This document shows, one piece after another, positions 1 through 8,686 of a stretch of 64,000 nt of DNA (position 1 is its first letter; each line of letters starts with the position of its first letter). Where the stretch lies: the NCBI GenBank assembly GCA_964499575.1, contig CAZCLK010000005.1:1-64000 (forward strand). The letters are read 5' to 3'. The stretch comes from JAAYCT01 sp964499575. GTDB lineage: Bacteria; Bacillota; Clostridia; Saccharofermentanales; Saccharofermentanaceae. The notes under the pieces are model-generated. The model was not told the DNA's origin and did not search any database. It was given only the letters and a program-made list of their open reading frames with translations. The translations under genes were made by a program, and so were the position numbers.

Positions 1-48
1 GACAACAGATTTACAGTCTGCTCCCTTTGGCCGCTCGGGAATCCTCCC
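1..48 (-). tRNA. tRNA-Tyr (GUA), 3' part outside window
   Basis: Read on the minus strand the segment begins GGGAGGATTCCCGAGCGGC and carries an anticodon stem CAGA/TCTG around the loop CTGTAAA, giving anticodon GTA. The 5' half matches the usual tRNA-Tyr pattern; the variable arm, T arm and acceptor 3' side lie beyond the window edge. It sits 35 bases downstream of the CAU tRNA and is probably co-transcribed with it. Confidence 0.85.
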
Positions 49-83
49 ATATGTTAAAGTATCAAAATACGTCAGAATGCTAT

Positions 84-160
84 TGGTGGGCCTTCAGGGA
101 CTCGAACCCGGGACCGACCGGTTATGAGCCGGTTGCTCTAACCAACTGAGCTAAAGGCCC
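84..160 (-). tRNA. tRNA with CAU anticodon (elongator Met or lysidine-type Ile2)
   Basis: A complete cloverleaf with encoded CCA. The acceptor stem is GGGCCTT/AAGGCCC, the anticodon stem ACCGG/CCGGT encloses the loop CTCATAA, and the T arm contains GTTCGAG. Position 1 is paired, so it is not an initiator. The start GGGCCTTTAGCTC and the general layout resemble, from memory, Firmicutes tRNA-Ile2 whose C34 is changed to lysidine, but an elongator Met tRNA cannot be excluded by eye. Confidence 0.9.
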
Positions 161-206
161 ATGCGATATTCAATCGGCTATAAACCGTCTCAAAGCGCAA
201 AAGTGA

Positions 207-234
207 TTATTACATAACTCGCCGAATGCGTCAA
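207..234 (-). promoter_or_regulatory. Likely sigma-A promoter of the tRNA pair
   Basis: On the minus strand TTGACG (229-234) is followed after 16 bases by TAATAA (207-212), about 45 bases upstream of the first tRNA. The match to the -35/-10 consensus is good. Confidence 0.6.
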
Positions 235-309
235 TACCCTACATGCACCTCCAACTATTATGTTTTACCCCTACATTGTACGCCGTAATACGATTTCGTA
301 ACGCACATG

Positions 310-337
310 AAAAAGTCCGGTTGGCGCCGGACTTTTT
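310..337 (-). terminator. Intrinsic terminator after asd
   Basis: An 11-base inverted repeat (AAAAAGTCCGG and CCGGACTTTTT) with a 6-base loop ends in a T run, 25 bases beyond the asd stop codon. The T tracts on both sides mean it could also act in the other direction. Confidence 0.85.
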
Positions 338-362
338 CAATCATATTTTATTCAGATTCAGC

Positions 363-1448
363 TTAGCGACGGGAGATGTACCCGTATTTTGTAAGAAGTT
401 CCGCAGTCAGCACTCCGCCACCGGCCGCTCCGCGAAGGGTGTTATGGGAAAGACAGGTAAACTTATAGTCGAAAATGCTGTCTTGCCGCAGTCTTCCGAC
501 TGTAATACCCATGCCGTTTTCGTAGGCGGCGTCCAGTTTCGGTTGAGGACGATTCTCCTCCTCCATGTATTTGATGAACGGGTTCGGTGCGCTGGGAAGA
601 CCTTGAAGAACGGCCTCTCCGACAAAGTCTGCCCATCTCGACTTGATTTCATCAATGGAAGGTTTCTTATCGAAAAGTACGCTGACCGCTGCGGTATGCC
701 CTTCGGCGACGGCGACACGATAACATTGTGCGGATATGATCGGTGCAGTCGAGTTTACTATCAAACCGTTCTCCAAAGCACCCCAGATTTTCAGGGGTTC
801 CTGTTCGCTCTTTTCTTCCTCTCCGCCGATATACGGAATCATATTGTTTACCATTTCCGGCCAATCGGAAAACGTCTTCCCTGCTCCGGAAATGGCCTGA
901 TAGGTGGCAACGAATATCTTTTTCAGGCCGAATTCTTTGAGCGGGTGAAGCGCCGGTACGTAACTTTGTATGGAGCAGTTCGGCTTGACCGCAATAAAAC
1001 CGCGCGTCGTACCGAGCCGTTTTTTCTGAAAAGCGATGACTTCCGAGTGCTCGGGATTGATTTCCGGAATAATCATCGGCACGTCGGACGTTTTTCTGTG
1101 TGCCGAATTATTGGAAACGACCGGAATCTCCCGACGGGCAATCGTTTCCTCGAATTCTCTGATCTGCTCCTTGGGCATATCGACCGCACAAAAGACAAAG
1201 TCGACTTCATCAAGGAACGAATCCAGATGATCCAGCCCGAAAACAATCATATTTTTAACGTATTCCGGCATGGGAGCATCAATCTTCCATCTTCCCTCAA
1301 CAGCTTGTTCATAGGTCTTTCCGGCAGAACGGGGCGATGCTGCAACCGCACAACAAGAAAACCACGGATGGTTATCCAATAATGCGATAAAGCGCTGACC
1401 GACGTAACCGGTCGCTCCGATCACCCCGACTCTTAATTTCTGACTCAT
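363..1448 (-). CDS. asd: Aspartate-semialdehyde dehydrogenase
   Basis: Reduces aspartyl phosphate to aspartate semialdehyde with NADPH, the branch step to lysine/diaminopimelate, threonine and methionine. The 361-residue protein opens with the nucleotide-binding motif GATGYVGQRF (11-20) and has the active-site cysteine in KPNCSIQSY (Cys158). This surrounding sequence and the length fit the archaeal/fungal-type Asd branch rather than the E. coli type (family recall). The ATG at 1448 was chosen because GGAAGG lies 12 bases upstream and the Rossmann fold starts directly after it; the open frame continues 36 codons further upstream without conserved sequence. It stands alone between its own promoter and terminator, divergent from the Xer recombinase. 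Confidence 0.93.
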   Translation of the reverse strand: MSQKLRVGVIGATGYVGQRFIALLDNHPWFSCCAVAASPRSAGKTYEQAVEGRWKIDAPMPEYVKNMIVFGLDHLDSFLDEVDFVFCAVDMPKEQIREFEETIARREIPVVSNNSAHRKTSDVPMIIPEINPEHSEVIAFQKKRLGTTRGFIAVKPNCSIQSYVPALHPLKEFGLKKIFVATYQAISGAGKTFSDWPEMVNNMIPYIGGEEEKSEQEPLKIWGALENGLIVNSTAPIISAQCYRVAVAEGHTAAVSVLFDKKPSIDEIKSRWADFVGEAVLQGLPSAPNPFIKYMEEENRPQPKLDAAYENGMGITVGRLRQDSIFDYKFTCLSHNTLRGAAGGGVLTAELLTKYGYISRR

Positions 1449-1506
1449 ATCTGTCACGTCCTTCCGGTGTGTCCGTCTCTCGCGGACATTTGTATTTCTT
1501 TCGTGT

Positions 1507-1535
1507 ATATTAGCATAGGAAATCCGGTTTTGCAA
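1507..1535 (-). promoter_or_regulatory. Sigma-A promoter of asd
   Basis: TTGCAA (1530-1535), a 17-base spacer and TAATAT (1507-1512) on the minus strand, about 60 bases before the chosen asd start. Confidence 0.75.
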
Positions 1536-1639
1536 CAAAAAATAATCATTTTTCAAAGTGATTTTGCAAACCGGTTATCCTAGTGATTTGATCATTCGTT
1601 ATGTTAAACTGAATTTAAGTAATAGTGATCGGGGTAACC

Positions 1640-2650
1640 ATGACAAACCGGAAATCAAGCGATAATCAAGCGGTCTCCTTCCCCCTTCTCGACCAGTACG
1701 TGCATTATATGCAGGCTGTAAAGGAGAGGTCTCCCTTGACGATGAAGGAGTATCGGTACGACCTCGTTCTCTTTTTTCGTTTCATGAAAAAAGACCGCGG
1801 GTTAACCGACGGAGATGAAAAATTCGACGGGATCCCAATCGCGGACATCGACATCGACTTCATCAAAAAAATAACCGCCGACGACTTGTTCGTCTTTATG
1901 ATTTTCCTTTCACGCGAGAGGAAGGCTTCGGCCTCTACCCGAGCGAGAAAAGCGGCCACCCTCAAGTCTTTTTTCAAGTATCTTTTCCAAAAGAGAAAAC
2001 TGATTGACGAGGATCCCTCGTACGAGCTCGAGTCCCCGAAGGTCGGGCGGCGACTGCCGAAATACTTAAATCTTGATGAAAGCATTAAGCTGATTAATAC
2101 AGCATATGATTCTCCGGGTCTTTCGGCCAAGCGCGACTATTGTATGATCACGCTGTTTCTGAACTGCGGTATGCGACTTACCGAACTGCGCGGCATCAAT
2201 ATCTCCGACATAAGAGATGATACGCTCACGGTCATCGGCAAGGGCAATAAAGAGCGGACGATCTACTTGAATCCGGCTTGTCTCCGCGCAATCGCGGAGT
2301 GGCTCGATGAACGCGGAAATTATAAGGTCAAGGAAGCGGATGCGCTTTTTCTGAGTTCCCGGGGAGTCCGGATCAGTCACCAGATGATTCAGTACATCGT
2401 TAAAAAAAGACTTCTTGAGGCCGGAATCGATTCCCGCGTATACTCGGTTCATAAACTGCGGCACACTGCGGCAACGCTCATGTACAAGTACGGTCATGTG
2501 GATATCCGAAGTCTTCAGACAATCCTCGGGCATTCAAGCGTCGCGACAACCCAGATTTACACCCATGTTGATGACGCGGCGCTCCACGAGGCAGTCAATA
2601 AGAATCCGTTGTCGGGTCTGACACCGGATTCTTCCTCGAGAGAATCGTAA
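1640..2650 (+). CDS. xerC: Tyrosine recombinase of the XerC/XerD type
   Basis: A 336-residue site-specific recombinase, probably resolving chromosome dimers at dif. The N-terminal part (about 15-125) is the helical core-binding domain; the C-terminal catalytic domain shows Arg179 in CGMRLTEL, His271 and Arg274 in HKLRH, His298 in LGHSS and the nucleophile Tyr307 in TTQIYTH. The lysine of the beta-hairpin is in GKGNKERT. The ATG at 1640 has GGGG five bases upstream; an in-frame GTG lies 15 bases earlier. It is one of only three plus-strand protein genes in the window and stands alone, with no attachment site, excisionase or cargo nearby, so a housekeeping Xer role is more likely than a mobile-element integrase. 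XerC and XerD cannot be told apart here. Confidence 0.88.
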   Translation: MTNRKSSDNQAVSFPLLDQYVHYMQAVKERSPLTMKEYRYDLVLFFRFMKKDRGLTDGDEKFDGIPIADIDIDFIKKITADDLFVFMIFLSRERKASASTRARKAATLKSFFKYLFQKRKLIDEDPSYELESPKVGRRLPKYLNLDESIKLINTAYDSPGLSAKRDYCMITLFLNCGMRLTELRGINISDIRDDTLTVIGKGNKERTIYLNPACLRAIAEWLDERGNYKVKEADALFLSSRGVRISHQMIQYIVKKRLLEAGIDSRVYSVHKLRHTAATLMYKYGHVDIRSLQTILGHSSVATTQIYTHVDDAALHEAVNKNPLSGLTPDSSSRES

Positions 2651-2678
2651 ACGCCAATGGTTTTGGAATAAACTTCTT

Positions 2679-3698
2679 CTAGCCCGGATAGGTTCGACCG
2701 ATAATTTGGGCTATCGCTTTGATTTCTTTTGTGAGTGCCCGATAGTCATCCGGCGTAATCTGCTGTGCGGCGTCGGACAGAGCAATCATCGGATTCGGAT
2801 GAACCTCGATAATCAGACCGTCCGCTCCGGCCGCAATCGCGGCAAGAGAAAGCGAACGGACATATTGCGCTTTTCCCGAGGCATGGCTGGGATCGATAAT
2901 GACCGGAAGATGCGTCTTTGTCTTAAGTACCGGAATGGCACTGATATCAAGAGTACTGCGCGTGGACGTTTCAAAGGTGCGGATCCCGCGCTCGCACATG
3001 ATTATCTTATAATTGCCCTCGCTCATGATATATTCGACCGACCCGAGCCACTCGTCAATAGTTTCGGCAATACCGCGCTTCAACATAACCGGGATGCCGG
3101 ACTTTCCGACGGCGGAAAGCAAACGGAAATTCTGAGCGTTGCGGGCGCCGATTTGAATGATGTCAACATAATCCGAAGCGTATTCGATGTCATTTTCAGA
3201 TGTGATCTCACTGATGACCAGAAGGTTATACCGGTCCGCGACCCGTCTCAGGATTTTGAGGCCTTCTTTTTCGAGGCCTTGAAAGGAATACGGTGTCGTT
3301 CTCGGTTTGTAGGCTCCGCCGCGCAGGAATCGGGCTCCGCATCCGGAAACGACCCGGGCGACCTCATCGACCTGTTCCTCGCTTTCCACGGCGCACGGGC
3401 CGGCCATCATGGTCAACTCGTCCGTACCGACGTGAATGCCCTTAATATCAAACGCTGTACCTTCAGGCCGAAAAGCGCGCGACGCGAGTTTATAGGATTC
3501 CATGATCGGAACAAGCTTTTCAACGGCCGGCAGTAATTCGAGCGATCCGGACGGAAGGCGCGACTTATCGCCGATCACGCCGATGATCAGGCGCTCCGCG
3601 CCTTCGGATACGTGGGCCTTAAGTTCATAGTGTTCAAGCTGATTAAGGATTTGCTGAACTTGTTCTTTGGATGCTCCGGGTTTTACAACAATGATCAT
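2679..3698 (-). CDS. aroF: 3-deoxy-7-phosphoheptulonate synthase (DAHP synthase)
   Basis: Condenses phosphoenolpyruvate with erythrose 4-phosphate, the first step of the shikimate pathway. The 339-residue product has a ferredoxin-like N-terminal domain (about 1-70, starting MIIVVKPGAS) and a TIM barrel from about residue 95, with MAGPCAVES, RGGAYKPRT, IGARNAQN and IDPSHASGK, all typical of the class I-beta enzymes such as that of Thermotoga (family knowledge). That N-terminal domain usually carries allosteric control. AGGAG stands 11 bases before the ATG. It lies 75 bases downstream of the aminopeptidase gene on the same strand and may be co-transcribed; no riboswitch or attenuator is evident in that gap. 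Confidence 0.95.
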   Translation of the reverse strand: MIIVVKPGASKEQVQQILNQLEHYELKAHVSEGAERLIIGVIGDKSRLPSGSLELLPAVEKLVPIMESYKLASRAFRPEGTAFDIKGIHVGTDELTMMAGPCAVESEEQVDEVARVVSGCGARFLRGGAYKPRTTPYSFQGLEKEGLKILRRVADRYNLLVISEITSENDIEYASDYVDIIQIGARNAQNFRLLSAVGKSGIPVMLKRGIAETIDEWLGSVEYIMSEGNYKIIMCERGIRTFETSTRSTLDISAIPVLKTKTHLPVIIDPSHASGKAQYVRSLSLAAIAAGADGLIIEVHPNPMIALSDAAQQITPDDYRALTKEIKAIAQIIGRTYPG

Positions 3699-3773
3699 AT
3701 CGGGTATTTCTCCTGCCTTTCATAAACTACCATTCTGCTAAACTACAAAAAAGGTTGGGGCACTTTGCATCGC

Positions 3774-5234
3774 CTAAATATTTTCGATAAACGCTTTATA
3801 TGCCAAATAGGTCATGTACAAATCCGCCTTGCTGATAACCTCGTACGGTGCATGCATCGACAGTACGGGAACACCGCAATCGAGCACATCGAGTCCGTAT
3901 CCGGACATGAACGCGGAAATGGTCCCGCCGCCGCCCTCATCAACCTTGCCGAGCTCGCCGGTTTGCCATTGAATCTTATTTTTCTCGAAAACACGGATGA
4001 CTTCGGCGATGAATTCGGCGTTCGCATCGTTGGTTCCCGACTTGCCTCTGGATCCGACATATTTTTCGAGTTTGATGCCGTGCGACATATAAGCGGAGTT
4101 CTTCGGATCGGAAACCGACGCGTATTTCGGATCGAAGCCGTTCGATACATCGGCGGAAAGCATTTTTGCGGCGGAAAGGGCTTTGCGGAAACCGACTTCG
4201 TCGTATTGATCGTTGGTTTTCGCGAAAAGCTCGACAAAGAAGTTCTCGTAAAGCTTCGATTCTGCACCGGTATTTCCGTAACTTCCGATCTCTTCCTTGT
4301 CGGAAAGCATGCAGATAACCGTCTTATTTGGGTTCTTCTGATCCAAAAGAGCCATCAGCGCGGGGTACGCGCATACACGGTCATCATGCCCGTATGCGGC
4401 GATAAACGAACGGTCGAAGCCGACGTCCCTTGCCTTCATGGCCGGTACGATCTCCAGTTCCGCGCTGACAAAGTCTTTCTCAACGATCCCGTATTTTTCG
4501 TTCAGCAGTTTCAGAACGCCGATCTTATACTCATGTTTGATATCGTGATCGGCCACCGGGCGTCCGCCGATCAGGACGTTCAGATCTTCCCCCTTAACGA
4601 TATCGGTCCCTTTGCGGGACATCTGCTCCGATCCGAGATGCGGAAGAAGATCGGTAATGTAAAATACCGGATCGTCATCACTCTCACCGATCGTAATACT
4701 AATTGCAGAACCGTCTTTTCGGATCATCACTCCGTGGATCGCAAGTGGAATTGTCGTCCACTGATACTTCTTGATTCCGCCGTAATAGTGCGTCTTCAGG
4801 AAAACCATCTCTTCGTCTTCATAGAGCGGGTTCGGCTTGAGATCCAGGCGCGGTGAGTCGATGTGCGCGCCAAGAATATTGAATCCGGCCGACATCGGGA
4901 ATTTACCGACGACGGCAAGAAGAAGTCCTTTTCCCTTGACCGAGGCGTAGACCTTATCGCCCGTTTTCAGTTTGTCTATATTGTCAATGCTCGAAAAACC
5001 CTTCTTCTCGGCCATTATGATCGCTTCCCGATTGAATTCGCGCTCGGTTTTTGCGATGTTCAGAAATTTCTTGTATGATTCCGAGAAAGTCATCATACGT
5101 CGGATGTCCTGTTCGGTCGAAGATTTCCATATATTGGGATATTCCGCCAGCAGAAAATCGAATTCGGCTTTCTTTACGGCCCGGCGTGATTTTGCCGGTG
5201 CTTCCGTTACTTTGTTGTCTGATTTATCGATCAT
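3774..5234 (-). CDS. apeA: M18 family zinc aminopeptidase
   Basis: A cytosolic 486-residue metallo-aminopeptidase releasing N-terminal residues from peptides. The metal-binding landmarks of family M18 are visible: GAHIDSPRLDLKPNP, GHDDRV, the acidic pair in SDKEEIGS and the late LSMHAPYEV; the tail NDANAEF region and MSHGIKLEKYVGSRGKSG are also characteristic. Length is normal for the bacterial aminopeptidase 1 group. AAGGAG lies about 8 bases before the ATG. Upstream is a short divergent region shared with the PHP phosphatase; downstream aroF follows in the same direction. Confidence 0.93.
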   Translation of the reverse strand: MIDKSDNKVTEAPAKSRRAVKKAEFDFLLAEYPNIWKSSTEQDIRRMMTFSESYKKFLNIAKTEREFNREAIIMAEKKGFSSIDNIDKLKTGDKVYASVKGKGLLLAVVGKFPMSAGFNILGAHIDSPRLDLKPNPLYEDEEMVFLKTHYYGGIKKYQWTTIPLAIHGVMIRKDGSAISITIGESDDDPVFYITDLLPHLGSEQMSRKGTDIVKGEDLNVLIGGRPVADHDIKHEYKIGVLKLLNEKYGIVEKDFVSAELEIVPAMKARDVGFDRSFIAAYGHDDRVCAYPALMALLDQKNPNKTVICMLSDKEEIGSYGNTGAESKLYENFFVELFAKTNDQYDEVGFRKALSAAKMLSADVSNGFDPKYASVSDPKNSAYMSHGIKLEKYVGSRGKSGTNDANAEFIAEVIRVFEKNKIQWQTGELGKVDEGGGGTISAFMSGYGLDVLDCGVPVLSMHAPYEVISKADLYMTYLAYKAFIENI

Positions 5235-5346
5235 ATGGCATCTCCTTGTATATTATGATCAAAAAGCAATGCGACATAAATTGTCCATTTATGATACCAT
5301 ATTTTCAGGCGAATTTTTTGCGCAATAAGGAGATCTTGAACGACAT

Positions 5347-6171
5347 ATGATTACGGATAGTCACGTTCACACCAAACACTTCAGCGGAGACGGAAAAATG
5401 ACCGCGGAAGAACTGACAAAGGCTGCCGTTTCTTCCGGGATCGATTCTCTTGTCATCACCGAGCATTATGACGACGACTTTCCTCATGACATGGAAGGCC
5501 CGATGATCTTCGATCTTTTCGAATATTACTCGACGTATTTGAAATGGGTGAAAGACGCACCTGCCGGACTGGATATACGGCTCGGAATTGAGCTGGGATA
5601 CCGGACACACCTCGTCAAGCGATACTCGAAACTGGTGAATCGAATTCCTTTTGATTCGATCATTCTCTCAAACCATCTTTTTGACGGGAAGGATCCGTAT
5701 TTTTTTCGCGATTGCTACGAGAAGGATAAGAAAACACTGCACAGGGAGTATATCTCCTCTTTGGCCGAAATGGCCGAACGGTGTACGTTTTACGATATCC
5801 TGGGTCACTTTGACTATATCGTCCGTTATTCGCCGGATAAGGATCCCGTCATGCGTTATATGGATTGTCCCGATGAATTTGACCGGCTGTTCAATGCGCT
5901 GATCCGAAACGGCAAATCTCTTGAGATCAATACCCGAACGATCCAGAAACTAAGGCGGGCGGGCGTCGTCGATGTTGAATCGTTTCCGGATCCCGCGGCT
6001 CTTCTTCGCTATCGTCAGCTCGGCGGCGAACGCATCACGATCGGGTCCGACGCGCACGAAACATCCGGCCTCGCAGCATTGTTTACGGAGACCATCGCAT
6101 ATCTGCGGGAATTGGGTTTCCTGTTCAATTCGACTTACGTACGCCGCAAAGAGATTCGAACGCAATTCTGA
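5347..6171 (+). CDS. PHP-domain phosphatase, histidinol-phosphatase (HisJ) family
   Basis: A 274-residue PHP (polymerase and histidinol phosphatase) domain protein. Metal ligands expected in the family are present: DSHVHT at residues 4-9, the ITEHYD segment, the glutamate of LGIELGY, and the late SDAHE motif. The N-terminal signature and size match HisJ-type enzymes that dephosphorylate histidinol phosphate in histidine synthesis. No other his genes are nearby, so the substrate could be another phosphate ester. AAGGAG lies 12 bases before the ATG, a slightly long spacing. Divergent from the M18 aminopeptidase. Confidence 0.8.
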   Translation: MITDSHVHTKHFSGDGKMTAEELTKAAVSSGIDSLVITEHYDDDFPHDMEGPMIFDLFEYYSTYLKWVKDAPAGLDIRLGIELGYRTHLVKRYSKLVNRIPFDSIILSNHLFDGKDPYFFRDCYEKDKKTLHREYISSLAEMAERCTFYDILGHFDYIVRYSPDKDPVMRYMDCPDEFDRLFNALIRNGKSLEINTRTIQKLRRAGVVDVESFPDPAALLRYRQLGGERITIGSDAHETSGLAALFTETIAYLRELGFLFNSTYVRRKEIRTQF

Positions 6172-6258
6172 CATCCCTCCCGCGGATCACTAAGTGTCCG
6201 TCGGGATGTTCAAATAGCAGCAAACAATAACCGGCATAACGACCTTCGATCCGGCGAT

Positions 6259-6834
6259 TCAGGATTCCATGCGATACACGTACCACTGATTCTCGTATTC
6301 ATATACAAGAACCGATACAGATTGATACTTGTCTTCTCCCGATCTTTCGAAAAACAAGTCGACCTCACACATGCTGATTTTCGTGATTGCGTCCGCCCGG
6401 ATGTTGAATTTTTCGAGTATACCGTCGAGGGCATTTTGATAAGGCAGGGATTGCCCGGCACTCGTCCACTCTTCCGATTTGGCATCGGTGCCGCGGAACT
6501 CGATTTCATTGAAAATCAGCGAATCGCTGATCTGAGTCCCCCATGATGCGGTTTTGACAAGGTCATCCTCTTGCATCGTCTCGATGAAATCCCGCGGATA
6601 GCACTTGAACATCAATAAATAGTTGCCCGTGAAGACGGACTCGGAATAAACACGGGCTACATTCTCGGCCGAGTCGTTGATCCGGCTTTCGGGAACAGGA
6701 TCTTGCGGCCCGGTACGGGCACATGAAGATAAAAAAAGGAGAACAAAAATCAGCGTGACGAATAACACGGCTGGTCTTCTTTTGTTCCCCACTTTAACAA
6801 AAGAAGAACGCACACGAAGGCAGCGTTCTGTCAT
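6259..6834 (-). CDS. Predicted small lipoprotein, function unknown
   Basis: A 191-residue protein with a basic N-terminus, a hydrophobic stretch (about 21-35) and a lipobox ending at Cys38 (LSSC), so it is probably attached to the outer face of the membrane. The mature part is acidic with aromatic residues and ends in a strand-rich segment (VSVLVYEYENQWYVYRM), which recalls NTF2-like or DUF4878-type lipoproteins; that comparison is weak. AGGAGGA is 7 bases before the ATG. A promoter sits inside the end of iscU, so it is probably transcribed separately. I do not recognise a function. Confidence 0.75.
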   Translation of the reverse strand: MTERCLRVRSSFVKVGNKRRPAVLFVTLIFVLLFLSSCARTGPQDPVPESRINDSAENVARVYSESVFTGNYLLMFKCYPRDFIETMQEDDLVKTASWGTQISDSLIFNEIEFRGTDAKSEEWTSAGQSLPYQNALDGILEKFNIRADAITKISMCEVDLFFERSGEDKYQSVSVLVYEYENQWYVYRMES

Positions 6835-6870
6835 TTCTAGTTCCTCCTACCATAATTGGTACTTGGAGTT

Positions 6871-6898
6871 ATTATACACTATGTTCGTCTTCTTGTAA
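6871..6898 (-). promoter_or_regulatory. Sigma-A promoter of the lipoprotein gene
   Basis: TTACAA (6893-6898), a 16-base spacer and TATAAT (6871-6876) on the minus strand, overlapping the last codons of iscU and 37 bases before the lipoprotein ATG. Confidence 0.7.
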
Positions 6899-7303
6899 GA
6901 CCTCGAAGAATTTTTTCTTACTTTCGGGAATACCGCCGAGATTTTCATAGTATTCCTTGAGCGCGGATTTTACCGCTTGCTCCGCGAGTAATGAGCAATG
7001 CATTTTAATCGGGGGTAACCCGTCCAATGCCTCCGCAACGGCTTTATTGGTCAACTCAAGAGCTTCGTCGAGCGTCTTACCGATGATCATTTCGGTTGCC
7101 ATGCTGGAAGTTGCGATTGCGCTGCCGCATCCGAAGGTTTTAAACTTCGCATCGATAATCCGGTTGTCTTCGATTTTGAGATACACCTTCATGATGTCAC
7201 CGCATTTTGGGTTTCCTACGGTCCCGGTCGCGGAGGCATCCGGAATCTCGCCTACATTTCTTGGATTCATAAAATGATCCATAACCTTATCACTGTATAA
7301 CAT
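6872..7303 (-). CDS. iscU: Iron-sulfur cluster scaffold protein IscU/NifU
   Basis: The 143-residue scaffold on which iron-sulfur clusters are built from sulfur supplied by a cysteine desulfurase. The three ligand cysteines and the aspartate are visible: Cys34 and Asp36 in PKCGD, Cys59 in FGCGSA and Cys103 in HCSLLAE. It begins 40 bases after the stop of iscS on the same strand with AGAGGA as ribosome site, so the two form a minimal NifS/NifU pair. No ferredoxin, chaperone or IscR gene is nearby, as is common in Clostridia. Confidence 0.93.
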   Translation of the reverse strand: MLYSDKVMDHFMNPRNVGEIPDASATGTVGNPKCGDIMKVYLKIEDNRIIDAKFKTFGCGSAIATSSMATEMIIGKTLDEALELTNKAVAEALDGLPPIKMHCSLLAEQAVKSALKEYYENLGGIPESKKKFFEVLQEDEHSV

Positions 7304-7343
7304 CGTTGTTCCTCTTTTCTTAATAATTGTCGTAAAAAAATTA

Positions 7344-8582
7344 CTATGGTTGTTCCGCGGCTTGGCAGTGTTCGCAGGTCTCGTAGACCGGTTCCTTTGA
7401 ATTCAAGTAATCCTCATAAAGCGGGGACATCGCCCGCAGTCGTTCCGCAATTTTCAGAAGGATCGGAACGATGCTCATCACTTCCTGTTCGGTGTTCTCA
7501 CGTCCGATGGTGATTCGCAATGACCCGTGTGCGATCTCGTGCGGCAGTCCGATCGCGAGCAGAACATGAGAAGGATCGAGAGATCCTGAAGTGCATGCCG
7601 AGCCGCTCGAACAAGAGTATCCGTAATGATCAAGCAGAAGCAGTAAAGACTCGCCTTCGATGAATTCAAACGAAAAATTGGCATTCCCCGGAAGTCGTTG
7701 AGTTCGATGACCGTTGAGTCGAACGTGAGGTATCGTTGAAAGTACCGCATCGATCAGTTGATCCCTGATCTTGGAAATCGAGGGAGATGCTTCTTTCATT
7801 TCATCGTTTGCCAACATCAACGCCTTGGCCATACCCGCGATATATGGTAAATTTTCGGTGCCGGCTCTCCGGTTGTGTTCTTGCGCTCCGCCGTCAAAAA
7901 GATTATCGAGAGCGACACCCTTTCGAATGTAAAGGGCTCCCACACCCTTCGGGGCGTAGAACTTGTGCCCGGAGATCGACAGAAGGTCAACCCCCAAATC
8001 CCGGACATCGATAGGAATCATACCGGCGGCCTGAACAGCATCCGTGTGAAAAATTACTCCGCGCTTCCTCGCGATCGCCGCCAATTCCTTGACCGGTTGA
8101 ATCGTGCCGATCTCGTTATTTGCCATCATGATCGAAACAAGACAAGTGTCGTCCCGAATTGCTTTCTCGAGGTCGTCCGGATTGACCAAACCTTCGGAAT
8201 CGACCGGCAAATAAGTGATGGTGTACCCGAGCTTTTCGAGCGCCTTACAACTGTGAAGTACGGCGTGATGCTCAATCTGCGAGGTGACAATATGCATCTT
8301 CTTGCCGAAGTTTCTGAGCGCCACGCCTTTGATCGCCCAATTATCCGATTCTGTACCGCACGACGTTAAATAAATCTCGCTGCCGTTGGCGTTTAATACC
8401 GAGGCAATTTGATCCCTGTATTCCTCAAGCAATCGTTTTGCGCTTTGTCCCTCCGCATAAATTGAGGAAGCATTGCCGAAATCACTTTCCATAATCTCCG
8501 CGATAACAGAAGAAACCTCGGGCCTTACCGGCGTTGTCGCCGCATGGTCCAAATATATTCGAAACGGCATTCTTTCGCTCAC
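7344..8582 (-). CDS. iscS: Cysteine desulfurase (NifS/IscS type)
   Basis: A PLP enzyme converting cysteine to alanine while passing persulfide sulfur to IscU. The 412-residue protein shows the N-terminal YLDHAATTP, the PLP lysine in SISGHKFYAPKG (Lys207) and the mobile-loop cysteine in SSGSACTSGS (Cys330). Start choice: a GTG at 8591 touches the AGGAG sequence, whereas the GTG at 8582 has 8 bases of spacing, so the latter is preferred; an ATG follows four codons later. The last 25 residues are rich in Cys and Glu. It is transcribed towards iscU; a perfect palindrome lies upstream (8653-8670). Confidence 0.93.
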   Translation of the reverse strand: MSERMPFRIYLDHAATTPVRPEVSSVIAEIMESDFGNASSIYAEGQSAKRLLEEYRDQIASVLNANGSEIYLTSCGTESDNWAIKGVALRNFGKKMHIVTSQIEHHAVLHSCKALEKLGYTITYLPVDSEGLVNPDDLEKAIRDDTCLVSIMMANNEIGTIQPVKELAAIARKRGVIFHTDAVQAAGMIPIDVRDLGVDLLSISGHKFYAPKGVGALYIRKGVALDNLFDGGAQEHNRRAGTENLPYIAGMAKALMLANDEMKEASPSISKIRDQLIDAVLSTIPHVRLNGHRTQRLPGNANFSFEFIEGESLLLLLDHYGYSCSSGSACTSGSLDPSHVLLAIGLPHEIAHGSLRITIGRENTEQEVMSIVPILLKIAERLRAMSPLYEDYLNSKEPVYETCEHCQAAEQP

Positions 8583-8652
8583 GTATATCACTCCTTTGGC
8601 GTGAAAGGGTTTTTGTTGTCATGGATACTTTAAGGGATACGGCAAAAGCATA

Positions 8653-8670
8653 TTGTAACGGATGTTACAA
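8653..8670. promoter_or_regulatory. Perfect palindrome upstream of iscS, candidate operator
   Basis: TTGTAAC-N4-GTTACAA, 7-base arms with 4 bases between, about 70 bases before the iscS start and 16 bases beyond the rarA stop. The symmetry and the 18-base size fit a dimeric regulator. I cannot assign the regulator, and no convincing promoter hexamers are placed around it. Confidence 0.5.
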
Positions 8671-8686
8671 ATGGAAAATTTATTGG

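Noticed and set aside
243..1382. A 379-codon plus-strand frame opposite asd
   Set aside because: No motif and no ribosome site; asd on the other strand has full family signatures.
1640..2650. Xer-like recombinase as integrase of a mobile element
   Set aside because: No direct repeats, tRNA attachment site, excisionase or cargo genes around it.
3699..3773. A riboswitch or T-box before aroF
   Set aside because: The gap is only 75 bases with no conserved T-box sequence and no terminator stem.
3765..4856. A 363-codon plus-strand frame opposite the M18 aminopeptidase
   Set aside because: No domain signal; the aminopeptidase has complete family motifs.
6172..6258. ACATCCC/GGGATGT inverted repeat between the PHP gene and the lipoprotein gene
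   Set aside because: The loop is long and no T run follows on either strand, so a terminator is not supported.
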